Positions 1-12,414 of a stretch of 64,000 nt of DNA are shown here, piece by piece. Position numbers and translations under genes: made by a program. Position 1 is the stretch's first letter, and each line of letters starts with the position of its first letter. The DNA comes from Pseudevernia furfuracea (taxonomy: Eukaryota; Ascomycota; Lecanoromycetes; Lecanorales; Parmeliaceae), in the NCBI GenBank assembly GCA_022315425.1, contig JAIUPT010000028.1, positions 806,001 through 870,000 on the forward strand, in the 5' to 3' direction. The notes under the pieces were generated by a model. That model had not been told where the DNA came from. It ran no database searches and saw only the letters and a list, made by a program, of their open reading frames with translations.

Positions 1-2531
1 TGGACTGTCGTCTGGCTCGTGAACCATCCTGAATGCCTACGTTTTGAGTCATCGTATTGTTTCCAAAAGCTAGATCATTCTGCCTTGGTCTTAGAATGTC
101 CGCTGCCTGAGGTCCGCTCAGAAACGGCGCAAACATAGGGTCGGGTACGCGTGCTCTGTGAGTCTGGGCAGCTTGATTTACTCTGGCAGTCTGGCGAGCC
201 TGTTCTAAACGCCTCCGTAAGTCTTGTCGTAGAGCTTCTTGTTCTTGCTGGAGTACCGCAGCCTGCTGCTGAGCTAGATGAGCAGCCTGCTGTTGTTGAC
301 GTAACAAAGCTTCTCTCTGATACTGCAGCTGCTGTCGATGTGCCTGTTGATGTGCGGCCCTCATTTGGTCCATAGCTTGACGCCCCTGGTCTCTTGCCTG
401 CTGCACAGCATGAGGATCGACTCCCCCGAATTCGTCCAGCATATTAGCGGCGCCTTCGAACATAGCGAGCTCCGCACCTGGCTCTCTATTGTACAATGCG
501 GCCCTGGCGGCCTCACCTGCTCCGTGCCTGTGGTGAAGGCGATGATGAATATGAAGAGGGGGTATATCTTCATAAATTGCATGTAAATGGTGCTGTGGAT
601 CCCCATGCTGTTGATTGCTTGAGGATTGTACCCCTTTCGCAAATCTAATTTTCAGGTCTTCTTCCGACAGATCGGGATGTTCTGCGCGGACCTTTGCCAT
701 CGCTTCCTTCTCGGCCTTGTCGACTTGCTGGTCTTTTCTCTTGTGGGACTCGTCATAGAGCGGGCATTTACCGGTTTTATCGTCTGTGTTGACTCCTGGA
801 GGAGCCCGTCCTTGACCGTCAAAGTGGTTGTACATTTGCTTTGTGATGTCTTTTCCACAGTAATCGCAGAGCACGGCGTAGCATTTGGTGCAGATGACCT
901 TGTTGCAACCATCTTCTTTGAGGATCCGAACCTTGCATTTCCCACACGTTCTGATCAAGGCTTCGGTCCTAGCCTCTTCAATGACACGGCGCTCACTGAC
1001 GCCATTTTCCTTTTTGAACTCATCACAGGATAATGGTATGTGTGATTTGGCTTTACAGAGGCGGCAGGACACCTGTAACAACAAGATCTAGGGTTAACAG
1101 CCGATCTAGAGAACTGTTTGAAAGAGGGAGTATACCTCTTCACACTCCGGATTATGGCACCGAAATTCCTTGTCCTCTTCAATTGGAGGGCAGATAGCCG
1201 CAAAATCGCAGAATGGACAAGTGCAGAGGTTTTGTAAATCAGCCAGTCGAATTTCATCCTGTTGCTGTAGACGCTCTAGTTTCTCAATAGACTTGGCATC
1301 GAGGAATCGTTCCCTCTCTTGTCGACTGAATGTGGCCGAACATCCGCTCCCATCCATGCATCTGAGCCCGTAACGTGAATTTCCAATGTCGGTGTTAGCA
1401 TTCTGTTGAGCACAGTCTAGACAGAAGAAGTGGGGCTCATCCCCGTTGCAGTGAGTGATCTTGAGAGTAGTAACCGTATCGAAACAACATCCACAGTCCA
1501 TGACTTCCCCTCTTGCGCGGTGCTCTTGATCTTGTGCCTCTTGTGCCTTTTTGAATTCTTTGGCGGCGTTAATTTTATCTGGGAGCGATTAGTCTCGACA
1601 CGATGTTCACTTTGTAATGGACATAGCCTGGTGTAACGTACCCTCTTCCCTGTTTCTCCGCTGCTGCGCCGAGTCAATCTCCCTCTTCAGCTCCTCAAAT
1701 TCATAGCCATTCTCACGCATTTCAACCATCAGTGCAGCTGACGTCCTCCCCGAGGTGACACGGCGAGCCCTCAACGGGGCATATGGCGGATTTATAGCCG
1801 TACGAAGCGACCGTTCTGCTTCTAGAACAGCGAAGAACGTACCATAGTAGTGGCTGTGTTCCTTGAACTTCTCGTTGATGAATTTGGAGGGAACGTTCTC
1901 GAACGCTTCATGCAAGGCAACCTTTCTGTATAACAGCCCGTTAGCATTGGAAGCGGCCAATGAAAGACGCAGTTTGAAAGCTTGGATGTCCCTTTCTAAA
2001 AGTAGCAGAAACTGGACCAATCTAGCCAACAGAGCCATAAGAACAAGGGGATCCTCACGCAACTTTGCTGTATTCCAGGGCATTATCCCTCAGGTCAGCG
2101 TATTTCCAACGGGCTGCTTCCTCCTCATCACTATTCCTATCATTTCTCTTCCGCTTCAACTCCTTGATCCTGTCTTTTTCTTTAGGGTAATTGCCTCCAT
2201 CCAAAATCCTTTCAATCAGAACTTGCGCGGCTGTCTGAGCAAATGGGCCGTTCTCGTGGTTGAGGTTGTTGTAGAGTGACTGTACATGTTCCCGAGATAT
2301 GTCAGGAAACAGCTCGAGTATCTCCGCAAGGCAAATTTCATATGGGGAGACGGCCGTGCGAGGTCCGCTGGAGTATGGGGTTGGAGTCCGAGCAGGTACT
2401 GGAGAGATATGAACGCCAGAGACTTCCTCGTTGAAATAATTATCAAAGAACGAGTTGTCACTGTCCTTTTGACCATCACTATCTTCTTCGGAAAGGAGGT
2501 CGATCACATCTCGAAGGTGATGATGATCCAT
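1..2531 (-). CDS. RNF216/TRIAD3-like RBR E3 ubiquitin ligase (3' end cut by window edge)
   Basis: Exons read on the minus strand are 2531-2111, 2067-1642, 1578-1136 and 1072-1; all junction phases agree. The start is the ATG at 2531, and the frame is still open at base 1. The order is RING1 (starts CGCCFDTVTTLK, about residue 309), an IBR spanning the third intron (CPFC...CHNPEC...CRLC) and RING2 (CGKCKVRILKEDGCNKVICTKC). RBR ligases form a thioester on the RING2 cysteine, here the one in EDGCNK, before passing ubiquitin to substrate. The spacing of the cysteines and the segment after RING2 resemble RNF216. After RING2 comes a long Gln/Ala-rich coiled coil (roughly bases 110-370). The N-terminus is acidic and looks disordered. 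The first intron (2068-2110) is only 43 nt with a GTTGGA donor; it is the least certain splice. Substrates are unknown. Confidence 0.9.
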
Positions 2532-3408
2532 TCTGCTATATCATGGTGGCAATCACTGCAAGGGGGTAAGGAGCCGGGGATGGTAGTCCAAGAAAGGATG
2601 AAGAACCAGGGTATAAAGTTGGTCTATGAAGAGTTCATCATAGTGTCGTCAGGGTGTAATAAAAGTAATAGTCTGGTTTGAAGGGAGGATGTTGAGGACT
2701 TAAGGTCACAAGGGTAAGCTAAGGGGTGAGTCTTAACACATGAATGAATGAATGTGAAATAGGGGCGTTGGTACATTTCGACTGCCATTCACAGTGTTGC
2801 AAGAGCAAGTAGGCAGCAATCATTCCTGGCTCACTATCCTGAGATAGCAATATCCGAGTGGGTGAATGCTATTGCTTGCGCACCGAATGAAGATACGGAA
2901 AATGCAAGCTTCCGGAAGCGCCTCAGGCTTTTTTGGGTGGAGCCTCAAATCAAGTGGAGATTGAGGGTCTTTTTCCTAATTGATACAATGTCATTGAAGT
3001 TACTGCCATAGCGAACAGCCCAAATGGTAGATGCTATCCTATACTGACAGTCTGACAGTCTGACACTGCATCACCTCAAAGGCTGAGTACTGTAGGCTCA
3101 AACCAAGGAAAAAGGACGGTACGGACTACCGACTACGCTTCCGCTTGCTTCCCCGCAACGCGCTACGGCTACGCCCGCAGAGATCTTTGCCGACCCCAAT
3201 AATCATCCTGGCCACCGGTTTGCAACGGCTTTTGACGGCAACCAGACGGCTATCTCGATGAGAAATGCATGATTGCGGCGTCTATCGAGTCACATTCTTT
3301 GTCCTTTGCTCTAGCAGTCTAGCAGTCTAGCACCCTTGCTATCTAAGGAGTGAGCCCGCCCAAAAATGGTCATGACCTCTTCCAGCCTGGCCTACACCCT
3401 CCCCCGTT
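2532..3408. promoter_or_regulatory. Divergent intergenic region (RBR ligase / LYC1-like gene)
   Basis: This 877-nt gap separates two genes read in opposite directions, so it should hold both promoters. I see no gene in it. Two short tandem tracts stand out: an 8-nt unit CTGACAGT repeated at 3044-3064, and TCTAGCAG repeated at 3310-3332. No clear TATA box was recognised. Confidence 0.5.
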
Positions 3409-4653
3409 ATGGCGGCCTACGAGCTCCCCCCAAGCGATTCGCCCAACCTCGCACTCCTTCACCCAACTCGAGAAGAGAAGGTAGAGACATGGAAATTGAA
3501 CGGCGCATCCTGGCGCGGTACATTGCCGTTACCCATCTACCTTCGCCGCGAAACCCATCTTGAAAGCCAAGCCTTCACCAAAGATGGCGGCATTACCTTC
3601 TGGATTCTAGTCGACAGCACCTTGCCCCCAAACGAGCGCCCCATACTTGGAAGCTGTGAATCGTTGCGGAAACGGGCTTTTGTTGCAAGAGCGGGAAAGC
3701 TCGAGGATGTGGTCAGTCATGGGATAGGGAGTGTCTTCTGTAACCCGAACTACAGAAGGAGAGGGTATGCGCAGCGGATGATAGAAGAGCTGGGGAAAAA
3801 ATTGGATACGTGGAACCAAAAGGACGGGAAGAAGACGGATTTTACCGTCTTGTATTCCGACATTGGGAAGGTGCGCAAGATGATGGGGATTCTATTGTGG
3901 CAAAGCGGCCCCCAATGTTGACTCGAGTTCTAGAAGTTCTATTCAAGATTTGGCTGGGAAGCTTTTCCCTCAACCCATATCGCGTTGGCGCCTGTAAGCA
4001 GTGGAAAGGAAACAGCACTATCTGGAGTTCGACCCCTACGAGCAGATGATCTGGAAGAGCTCTGTAGCCTGGATGAGCGAATACTGAGGGCGGAAATAGC
4101 AAGAGACGTACCCCCGAAGAAGACTCGTGTCGCCCTGATACCAGATCTCAAAACCATGCAATGGCATCATGCCCGAGAAGAATTTGCAGGAAGGGAGATG
4201 CTAGGTCGAGAGCCAGACATAAAGGGAGCACATGCGGAATGCGAAGACACCAGCCAAGTATGGTGTATTTGGACTCGCACTTTTGGTAGCCCTGAGGCTG
4301 GTAATACGCTTAATATTTTGCGATTTTTCATTGAAGGCGAAGAGAATATTGTGCGCATTGAATCACAGACCAGGCACGATCTCACAGACTTGGAAAGCAT
4401 TCATCAGGCAAGGTTGCAGGGGGCAGCAGCAGTGCTCCATGCAGCGCAGGTCGAAGCTGCAAGGTGGGATATGAAAGACGTTCAGATATGGAACCCATCC
4501 GCCTTGGTCGTCTTGGCGGCTCGTCAAATCGAGCCATCAACGGAGCTTGTACACCGCGACGATGAGAGCATTGCAAGCCTCAGATGGCACGGAGAACCAG
4601 AAGATCGATTGAAAGTGGAGTGGGTCGGCAACGAAAAATACGCATGGTGCTAA
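3409..4653 (+). CDS. LYC1-family GNAT acetyltransferase
   Basis: Exons 3409-3870 and 3934-4653 join in phase 0 across a 63-nt intron (GTGCGC donor) and give 393 aa. The N-terminus (LPPSDSPNLALLHPTREEKV) and the segment LYSDIGK|KFYSRFGW, rebuilt across the splice, are hallmarks of fungal LYC1-type proteins. RRRGYAQRMIEEL at about residue 120 fits the acetyl-CoA pyrophosphate-binding loop of GNAT enzymes. The second half is the C-terminal domain typical of the family. LYC1 of Yarrowia acetylates lysine at the start of lysine breakdown. Whether this copy uses lysine is inference. A GTG/ATG-rich stretch upstream (from 3366) is in another frame and was not used as start. Confidence 0.87.
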
Positions 4654-4770
4654 AAGCTTTTCAATGAACCGACTTTCGACATCTACTTGATAAGGCACCC
4701 CAATGTGAGCTAGACCAGTTGCTGAAGACGGGGTCCATTTGCGCGCGTTTTGTAAGCCCGCTTTGCTACT

Positions 4771-6089
4771 CTATTTCCTTCCCTTTTTGAATTTCTCGTG
4801 CCACTTTCTATTGGCCTTACCACCTGTACTGGCAGATGGAAGAGATTCCAAAGACGTGGGATCATAAATGTCCTCACCAAAGACGGTCGCTTCTTTGGAT
4901 GGGTCCGAGTGAGAGTACTTAGCCTGCGTCTTTGTCAGATCTGCTTGGTAAAAATGTAATTGAAAATTACCATACCTTCAGCAGTTCCATCGAGGCGTGC
5001 TTTCTCCAAGCTTCCGGTAAGAGATCGTGCCATTGCGCAAGAAATTCTGATTGCGGGATGCCCTTCGTGTTGGCTTGCTCAGATTCCCCAGCCCTTTGGA
5101 GGCAAATGATTCCAACCCATTGTACAGTCTTGTCCCGATTCAAACTTACGTCTTCGAAAATTGTGTCAGACGTGTACAGGAGCGCGGGAGGTGATTCGAT
5201 ACTCACAGTCGTCTTTGATATAATCAGTGTCAGAGACCAGTCTTATGACCACGGCCATGCATAATGCCCACGGAAAGCCATCATTGCCCACCATCTCCGC
5301 AATCGATTTGAGGTTGAAACGCTTTTCAAGATTGACACCCCTGATAGTGGCTGCCGACAGTATTGACTTCCAAACCATTGCAAGAGCAGATGGTGTCGGC
5401 AACCATGCGCGACCAAGGACTTCAAAGGCACAGAGTTGGTTCCATGTCTTGTCGCATTCCGCGGTCGAAAAGGGAGTGTCCTGGAGTATGGCATTCTTAT
5501 TCCTGTAATTTCCTAGGCACAAGGTCAATATCCAAAGTTCATACGTCTTGATCTTGAGGTGCCTCCCTCTTACTTGAAAATGTAGTATTTGTTCCTAATC
5601 CCACATCCGTATCTATTCCCTTGTAGGGAGGTAGGCTTTTTTTGAGTATTCGGGATACCATGGCAAGAGATGTTGCTGTGTCCGAGGGAATGAGTTCCAG
5701 TGTAGCTGTACACTGGGCTATAGCCGACAGGCTTGGGGCTGGAATTTCGTTGCCTCCACAGCGGCTTTCTGATGGCTGCAGGATAAACATAGAGTTTGAA
5801 GATTGGACCTGGCGAAGCTGATACGTATGGTCATTCGTACATAGTACAGCGCTTGGGCTAGATTGATTGGAGTCAAGGTTGGCAGTTGCGGATTCTGCTG
5901 ACTTTAACCACAGACTCTCGAACATGTCAGCGGAACATCCGTCTTGCGTACATCCAGGATCAGGACACACTTGGGAGGATCTTTAGATGCTATTAATGCA
6001 AGCAAAGATGGGGGGAGCTCAAGAAGACGAAAATTTTGCTGTTCGTTGCTGATCTCGAACGATATTCCAGAGTCATCTTGAGTCGACAT
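4771..6089 (-). CDS. DCC1: Sister chromatid cohesion protein DCC1 (with apparent frameshift near the 3' end)
   Basis: DCC1 is a subunit of the Ctf18-Dcc1-Ctf8 alternative clamp loader, which acts with PCNA at replication forks and in cohesion. Exons on the minus strand are 6089-5971, 5914-5574, 5512-5207 and 5151-4771; the introns are 56, 61 and 55 nt and their phases agree. Recognisable blocks are NFRLLELPPSLLALI, VLCTNDHTYQLRQVQSSNS, ILQDTPFSTAECDKTW, then FLAQWHDLLPEAWRKHASM in the last exon. At about 4976 this frame runs into TAA three codons after a GTATGG. The tail, from YGNFQLHFYQ to KWHEKFKKGRK and a TAG at 4771, lies in the +1 frame. No GT-AG intron restores the frame. The gene is therefore either sequenced with one extra G or truly frameshifted. 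The start ATG at 6089 (MSTQDD) is chosen by family length. Confidence 0.82.
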
Positions 6090-6660
6090 CAGTGGACAGA
6101 TTGCACCTGCCACGAACCCTTTCTCTTCTGTTAGTCCTTGCTCTTATCAGAACGGCGGACGGAAATTCCGAATGCTTTTGCAACTCAATCGTAATAGACG
6201 TTTCATTGAGACAGCAGGAGTGACAGACTCGACAGAGACTTGGCACGACGCCTCGACGCGTGCTGAGTTTTGCCATAGTTTAGCCGAATTTAGCCGACGT
6301 GACTGAGAAAGCTGATCCTCAGGCGCAAACATTACCTTATTGACCTCACGGCCTCAGCGAGGTCGATGCCATAGGGTCGGAAAACACCCAATGGTACTGG
6401 TAAAAGCCAATTGACTGACCGGGTGTCTTCCACTCTAATATACATTCGTTTGTCTCGAGTCTGCTGGCGGCTTTCTTCTTTTCCCTTCAACACTGTTGAT
6501 ATCGCGACTCTCAATTCTCAAAACACTTCTTTCGTTCACACACCCTCAAATTTATCTTGTCGATGCCGATAGTTTGTAATGTGCAACGACCTCGACTGAC
6601 ATCGAGCGACTCTCACCTGATGCTCGGCAACGTCAACTATCCACAACCTCAGAGGCCAAG
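6090..6660. promoter_or_regulatory. Divergent promoter region between DCC1 and the RhoGEF gene
   Basis: The two genes start back to back here, 571 nt apart. Several minus-strand open frames (for example 6073-6276) lack conserved features and look like chance. Pyrimidine-rich stretches precede the RhoGEF start at 6661, as is common in fungal promoters. No specific binding site can be named. Confidence 0.45.
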
Positions 6661-9600
6661 ATGATTACTCTTGCAGCAGCGCCACCGGCGCTGTCTTCAA
6701 GCAATCTTTCCTTGTATTACGCAAAAGATGCTCTCCTAGATAATTTTCCGATCCTGGTCTTTTATGGTCCATCTACGACAGGCAACTCAACCCAAAATAG
6801 CTCACGCATCCAGGCGCACATCTACACTCTTGCCGGATTCCAATCCTTTCCTCGTCTTACTGTCGCTCCTACGTCGCCTTTGTATGCGGCCGTAACCCAT
6901 CTTTCCGCGGAGCAGCAAGGTGATGAAATTTGCCGGGGCTTGGCAGTTAGTCTGCTTAGCTACTTCGCTGGGCTACCAAAAGCCATGAAGACCTCATTGA
7001 GAGACCGAGCAGCTGCTCATCGGCCTAACCGTGCAGTTCCGATGATGTTTGATGAGATGCATGCAGCAGATTTAGCTGCTACTATGGTAGAAATTGAAGA
7101 CAGTTCAGAAACTACCGACTATGTTATGTCCGCTCTTTCCACGCAGGTGCTGTCATGGGTCGATATGGATGTAGTCTTGCCATCAGGAACAATTCAACGA
7201 GCCAAGTCTTCGGACTGTGAAGACAGCGCCCCGCTCTTTGGCGATGATGGATTGCCGCTCTACCATTATGGCCAATACACATCCATCATTGAATCTCTCG
7301 GCTCCGCGGCCTTTTTACCCACTTCAAAGCTTCAACGAGCTCCTTCGAGACCAACAGCACACAGTAGGAGCAGAATTCTCTCAAAGGATCAGAAGATCTC
7401 TCTGCGAAGAGAAATGTGTGAATTAGTCGACACAGAAAGCAATTACACTGGCAAGATTCAGAATTTGGTCCAGTTCATAGCCGCAGATTTCCGTCAGATC
7501 GTCAGCTCCAACATTGCGAATGGATTGTTTCCCGAGAGCCTAGATCGCATACTGGAGACCAATGAGAGGTTTTACGAAGACATACAAGCAGTGCTTGACG
7601 AAACAGAGAATGAAGCGATCAACGATATCGAAGGCAACACTAGCAGTGAGAGCGACCTGGGGAGCCCAATCACGCAAGGCAGGAGGAGAGATCCCACTGG
7701 TACTCTCCACTTTGCAAAGTCTCTCCTCAGATGGTTTCCTAAATTCATGGGCCCATATCAGGACTATCTACGAGCCAGCACAAATTTCTCAAACATCATC
7801 AGTCAATCATTGGCGGATCAATCATCAGCAGTATCAAAACATCTGCATGACTTTGGTGAGCAGCGATTACGATCAGCTCTGATCGAACCGGTACAGCGTC
7901 TTCCTCGATACAGTCTCCTTATCGACAATATGGTCAACTTGCTTCCTGCTTCACATCCTGCGTTGTCTAGTCTGCTCAAAGCTAGAGACGTCATCACAGA
8001 GATTTGCGCTCTAGACACGCAAATTCTTGGAGACATTACACGTTCTGCAAAAATTTTAAGGAACATTGTCGCAGATTGGCCCGCGACTTTCTCGCCCCGT
8101 GGACGACCTATTACTGCTGTGGATGTTCTGGAGCTCAGACCCCCATATGCAGCAAACGGGGAGGGTACGACAGGAATCTTATTGCTCTTTGTCGACACCA
8201 TTGTACTGCTGCAAAAAGCTGGTAACAGCTCCTTGTCTGCAAGAGGTATCATCGCTGAGGTTGATCGTCCCACCACACCTACCAACGCATTCTTGTCCTC
8301 TAGTCTCAGCCTCGATAGAGATCTTAAATTTTTAGGAGCATACGATCTCTCTCAACTGAGGTTCTCGGAGTCTGAGAGTGGTCATTTGATCCGGATGACG
8401 CTGTTTGGTGGTACAACGTCAGATCTGAATACATCTCGACACTCACAAAGTCTTATCAAAGTGTTCCAGGCGCTCGGTCCATACGATAGTAAGGTAGCAC
8501 GGTTCAGCGAAGAGGTGATTAAAGCGAGGATAGAGAGCCGGTTTCCAGAAGCCACTCGCGATAGTGGAAAGTGGGCTTTGCGCTCGATCGGTCCATCCCA
8601 AGGGAGTTTGGGTGTTTTAGTAGCTTTGTTGGAAGAGCAGTCAGAGAGTACAGCCAATCTTACACAGGGGCAATGCCAAATTCGACTTTACGTGGACGCA
8701 TCGAAAGACAATAGCTCCATTATAAAGCAAGACCATGGAACAGAGATCGCCGCTTCTATTACGACTTTGGGCCCCGGTAGCTATCGTTTGGACACCGAAG
8801 GTACCGACGGCACTTGCTTTACTGATATCTGTAACCCCGAAAATCTTATGTCTGTTCTTCTCCGGAGACGTAGGTGGAACGTCCCTCTTTGTTTGATCTT
8901 GCTGATCATTGTTAGTGGGACATCTTGTTCGTCTTCAGAACCAGCCTCAAAATGCTCTCTTGATCCAGTCACAGATATTATACAACAGCACGATACTTGC
9001 TGCAATGCCGTTCCAAAAGCCGCAAGAGGATACTCGGTCTCGGATATTTCGGCCTATCTCACCTGTCAAGATGATATCCAATTTTCTTAACGCAGGTCAA
9101 GCAAATCAGCCCAGTACTCCGTCGAAACACCGTCATGATGTACCTCCTATGAGAATCATTCCATCAATACCACCTCCGACGCCTGCAAAGACCAGCCCTG
9201 ATTCAGCTGACAATCATCTCAACAACAAAATCACATTAATAGAGACGGCAGCGGAGGCTTACAAGAGCCCCCTAGCGCTTTTGGAAGATACATTTACCGC
9301 GTATGTTGTTGCGCTTCGCTCACGAAGTGGCAACGTTGTGGGTAAAATTCTTCGAAGCCGAGCGACAGCCGATGAGCTCCTTGTTAATGAGCTTTATAAT
9401 ATCCTTCGTCAGTCCATAACTCTCTTCCGTCAGATAGCTAGACTTGCTAACCATGCGCAGTTGAGGATCCTAATAGACTTCAGGCAGCCGCGGAAGTCTC
9501 TGTTGATGTACTCTTCACAGCCTTCGAGAAATTCTTACAAAGAGCATGGAGAGAGCGCATGGGTCCTCTGCTTGCTGCAAATGTCCTTCAGGGTCTGCAA

Positions 9601-11506
9601 GCGACCTTTGGTAAGCTCGAATCACAGCAAATTGATACAGCAGCTGACTGTTGACGTCAATCAGATTCAGGAAGACCTGCGGAATTCTCACAGCAATTCA
9701 AGCGATCCCTGGAAGACATGGCTCCACAGAACAGTAGAGCTTTCGCAGCCACAATAAAGCTTCTCTCAGAGTATGTTGTACCCAGGAGTGCTTCCTGCCG
9801 CGTGCTGACCATTACCAAAGTCTCCTTGACGCATCTGGGAGTGACGGAGATCGCGGTGCTCTCATTGCCAGTTTCGCTGAAGCTTTGGTACTTGACGGCA
9901 ATCCTCATCAATACATTACACTTCTTGACCGTTTTGTTGATGATTATGACAGTCTGTTTGGCGGTAAGTAGAATACTTGGTTTGAATACTTGTAATTGCT
10001 GACAGTACCCAAGGCCCTTCTAGGCAACTTGACCAAGAGGATAACTCTAGATCCGCCACAGGTTCTTTGACAAGGACCCGATCAATTAACACCGGATCCC
10101 TCAGCTCAAACGCATCATCTTTGAAGAGGAGGTTTGGACTTGGCACCTTGAGCCGCGAAAACAGCAAGAACGAATCTGAGTCAAAGGTCGCATCAATATG
10201 GCGTACTCTAAGCAAGAATGCAAGAAGCCCTGGCGAAGGCCATTCCCAGCCACCAAGTCTTTCCAAAGCCTCCTTAGGAAGGTCTAGGTCAACAGATACA
10301 GACAATCGAATGCTCCCACCATTGAGACCATTATCTCGCGACAGGCCTACAACCTCAGGTTCTATGACGCAAGATGAGCCCAAACCCCGCCCTGGGAGTG
10401 CACATCTAAATACCTCTACGCTGAGCAGCATAGGCGAAGGGACGCCAACCAAAATTATTCCTTTGCCAAAGAAAAAGCATCGTCGTAGCTCACTCTCTGA
10501 CATAACGTCTATCCGAGACCCGGATGTCATCGCCGCATGGTCTCCACTGCAACCTCGCAAAACGGCGAACCTCAGGGAGAGCAACAGTAAGATTGCGACG
10601 CCACCGAAGACGCCGTCCTCAATCAAGCAGTCTCCGAGTCAGGGTATTACAAAGCAATCTCCTCAATTGTCCGGATTGCCACGTCGGTTCGGATCACCAC
10701 AGCGGAAAGAGAACTCACCAGTCCGAGAGACTTCGTCCAGCGGATCGAACTCTACAACAGTACCTCGGACCCCAAGCGCCAAGGTAGCCGACAAGAACAA
10801 ATCGGAAGAAGTCGTGATCACAAGCTACAGCCCTCAAAAGCGACAGATCTCTCGATCCGGCATCCCCGCGCCCAAAGGCGGACTCAGCGAACGCGCTTGG
10901 CCTCCCAATGGTACTTCTAATCTCCCCAAGGCGCCCTCTCAGACGTCTCAAAAGCTGCGGATGCAGAGCCCACAAAAGCTTCGCGAACGTCTGAGTCAAG
11001 AGAAAAAGTCCCTTGGCTCTGCCGACTTCTCTTTCCAAGCCGAAATTGCCAAGATCGGCGAAGAGATATCTTCTGTATACAAACTTGAACGTTCACCTAC
11101 GAAAGCAAAACCTCATACCCAAACCCCATCAGCACCACCCTTTGTACAAACCCTATCAACGCAGCTGTCCAATCTTTCCACCACCCTTTCCACCTTCACA
11201 ACAACCCATACCACGGCACTATCCTCACTATCCTCGGACATTGAGTCCTCACTCTTGGTCAGCCACAAGAAGGCCCGGAAACTCGATGAGTTATACCGCG
11301 AAGCTAACGCAGAGAATGAAGCCTTGTATGAGCGCTTCAATGATGAGTTAGGAAAGATACTGGGGAAAGTGAAGAAGGGCGAGGGAGTAGAGGAAACGAG
11401 AAGCAAGCTAAAAGAAGCGCAAGAGGAGGTGACGAAGCTAAAGAAGGAGAATGGGAGGCTGAAGAGGGAGGTCGTTGGTTTGAGGAGCTTGATGAAAGAG
11501 GCATGA
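6661..11506 (+). CDS. Large Rho guanine-nucleotide exchange factor (DH domain) with RhoGAP-like helical region and C-terminal coiled coil
   Basis: Six exons (6661-8869, 8916-9407, 9461-9610, 9665-9770, 9821-9963, 10014-11506) join in phase to 1530 codons plus stop. Introns are 46-54 nt. A DH (Dbl homology) domain lies at about residues 240-460: it opens with LRREMCELVDTESNYTGKIQ and contains EPVQRLPRYSLLIDNMV, the signature helix that contacts the GTPase. A PH-like region probably follows. Residues about 830-1030 include KFLQRAWRERMGPLL and GDRGALIASFAEALV, an all-helical block that resembles a RhoGAP fold; this part of the call is tentative. The next 420 residues are Ser/Pro/Lys-rich and probably disordered. 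The last 70 residues are a charged coiled coil. The family activates Rho-type GTPases in polarity and wall growth; the exact GTPase is unknown. The third donor (GTCAGT) is weak but phase and branch site support it. Confidence 0.87.
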
Positions 11507-12414
11507 TGTGTGATGTTCGCAAGACATACATACACGACTCAGATACCGGTATGCTTTGGCGATTTGGGTGGTCATGGAGTACCAAAAGTACGGAAAAGTA
11601 GGTAGTGACGTTGAGGCGAAGTCTTGCCCGTTTTAGTATTGCATGTGCGAGGAAAGCCGGAGGATCCTCCTCTCGGAAATGCAACGGTTTTTTGATATTC
11701 GCATACCGGATGCGCATCAATCAGATGCGTTCCTCATGACAAATCTTTTTCCTTACTTCATGCTCTCTTACATCACCGCCTTATGACTTTGATGTTTTCA
11801 CTTGGATGGAAAAACTTTCTCATTGAATGCATCGATACCAAAGCCTCTTCGAAGCGGCAAGCATTTGTTTGCTTCAACGGCCCTCGCCCCTTCTTGCAGA
11901 GAGGAAATTTCTCCCCGGCGCTCAGACTCCCTAGCTCTCTAGGTCAACAAAAAAATTGCTTTGCATGACGGTTTTACTCGGTCGATGCCTTGTGGACTAG
12001 TACGGCAACGATAGAGTTTTGAGACGATGATCCTGCATGCATAAAATCACCACCACCTGCATGTGCATACATGTACGTGTTTCCCCTCACGGATGGAATT
12101 TTTTTGTTTTCCGGAGGTGCACCAAAATCACCGGCACCACGGAGTCAAAGCTCCATATCCGCAAAGTCTAGAGATACCTACATATCGATCGACGTCTCTG
12201 ATGCGATTTCGCAAAATGTTGGTCTTGGAAAGTGTGGGGGGATGTGCATGTTTTGAGGGGATCAGAAAAAGGTTCTCCTCGGCTTCTTCGGAAGGAAGAG
12301 CACCGTCTATATATATATATCAATGGGGCAGCATTCCCGGACTCTCTCACTACTACTCAGTCCTTGCTAACCCAGCGCCTGGGCCACTGTGAAGACTCTA
12401 ATCCCGTTGTTGCC
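11507..12414. other. Intergenic gap downstream of RhoGEF and promoter of secreted-protein gene
   Basis: No gene is supported in these 908 nt. Open frames at 11783-11968 and 12063-12392 are short and lack family features. The 3' part holds a TATA run listed separately. Confidence 0.45.
12306..12321 (+). promoter_or_regulatory. TATA-box-like run before the secreted-protein gene
   Basis: An uninterrupted TATATATATATAT tract at 12308-12320 lies about 95 nt before the ATG at 12415. That distance fits a fungal core promoter. It may be a plain dinucleotide repeat. Confidence 0.5.

Noticed and set aside
4931..4977. Possible 36-nt intron (GTATGG...CAG) to repair DCC1
   Set aside because: Both possible acceptors lead to an immediate TGA in the needed phase, so it does not restore the frame.
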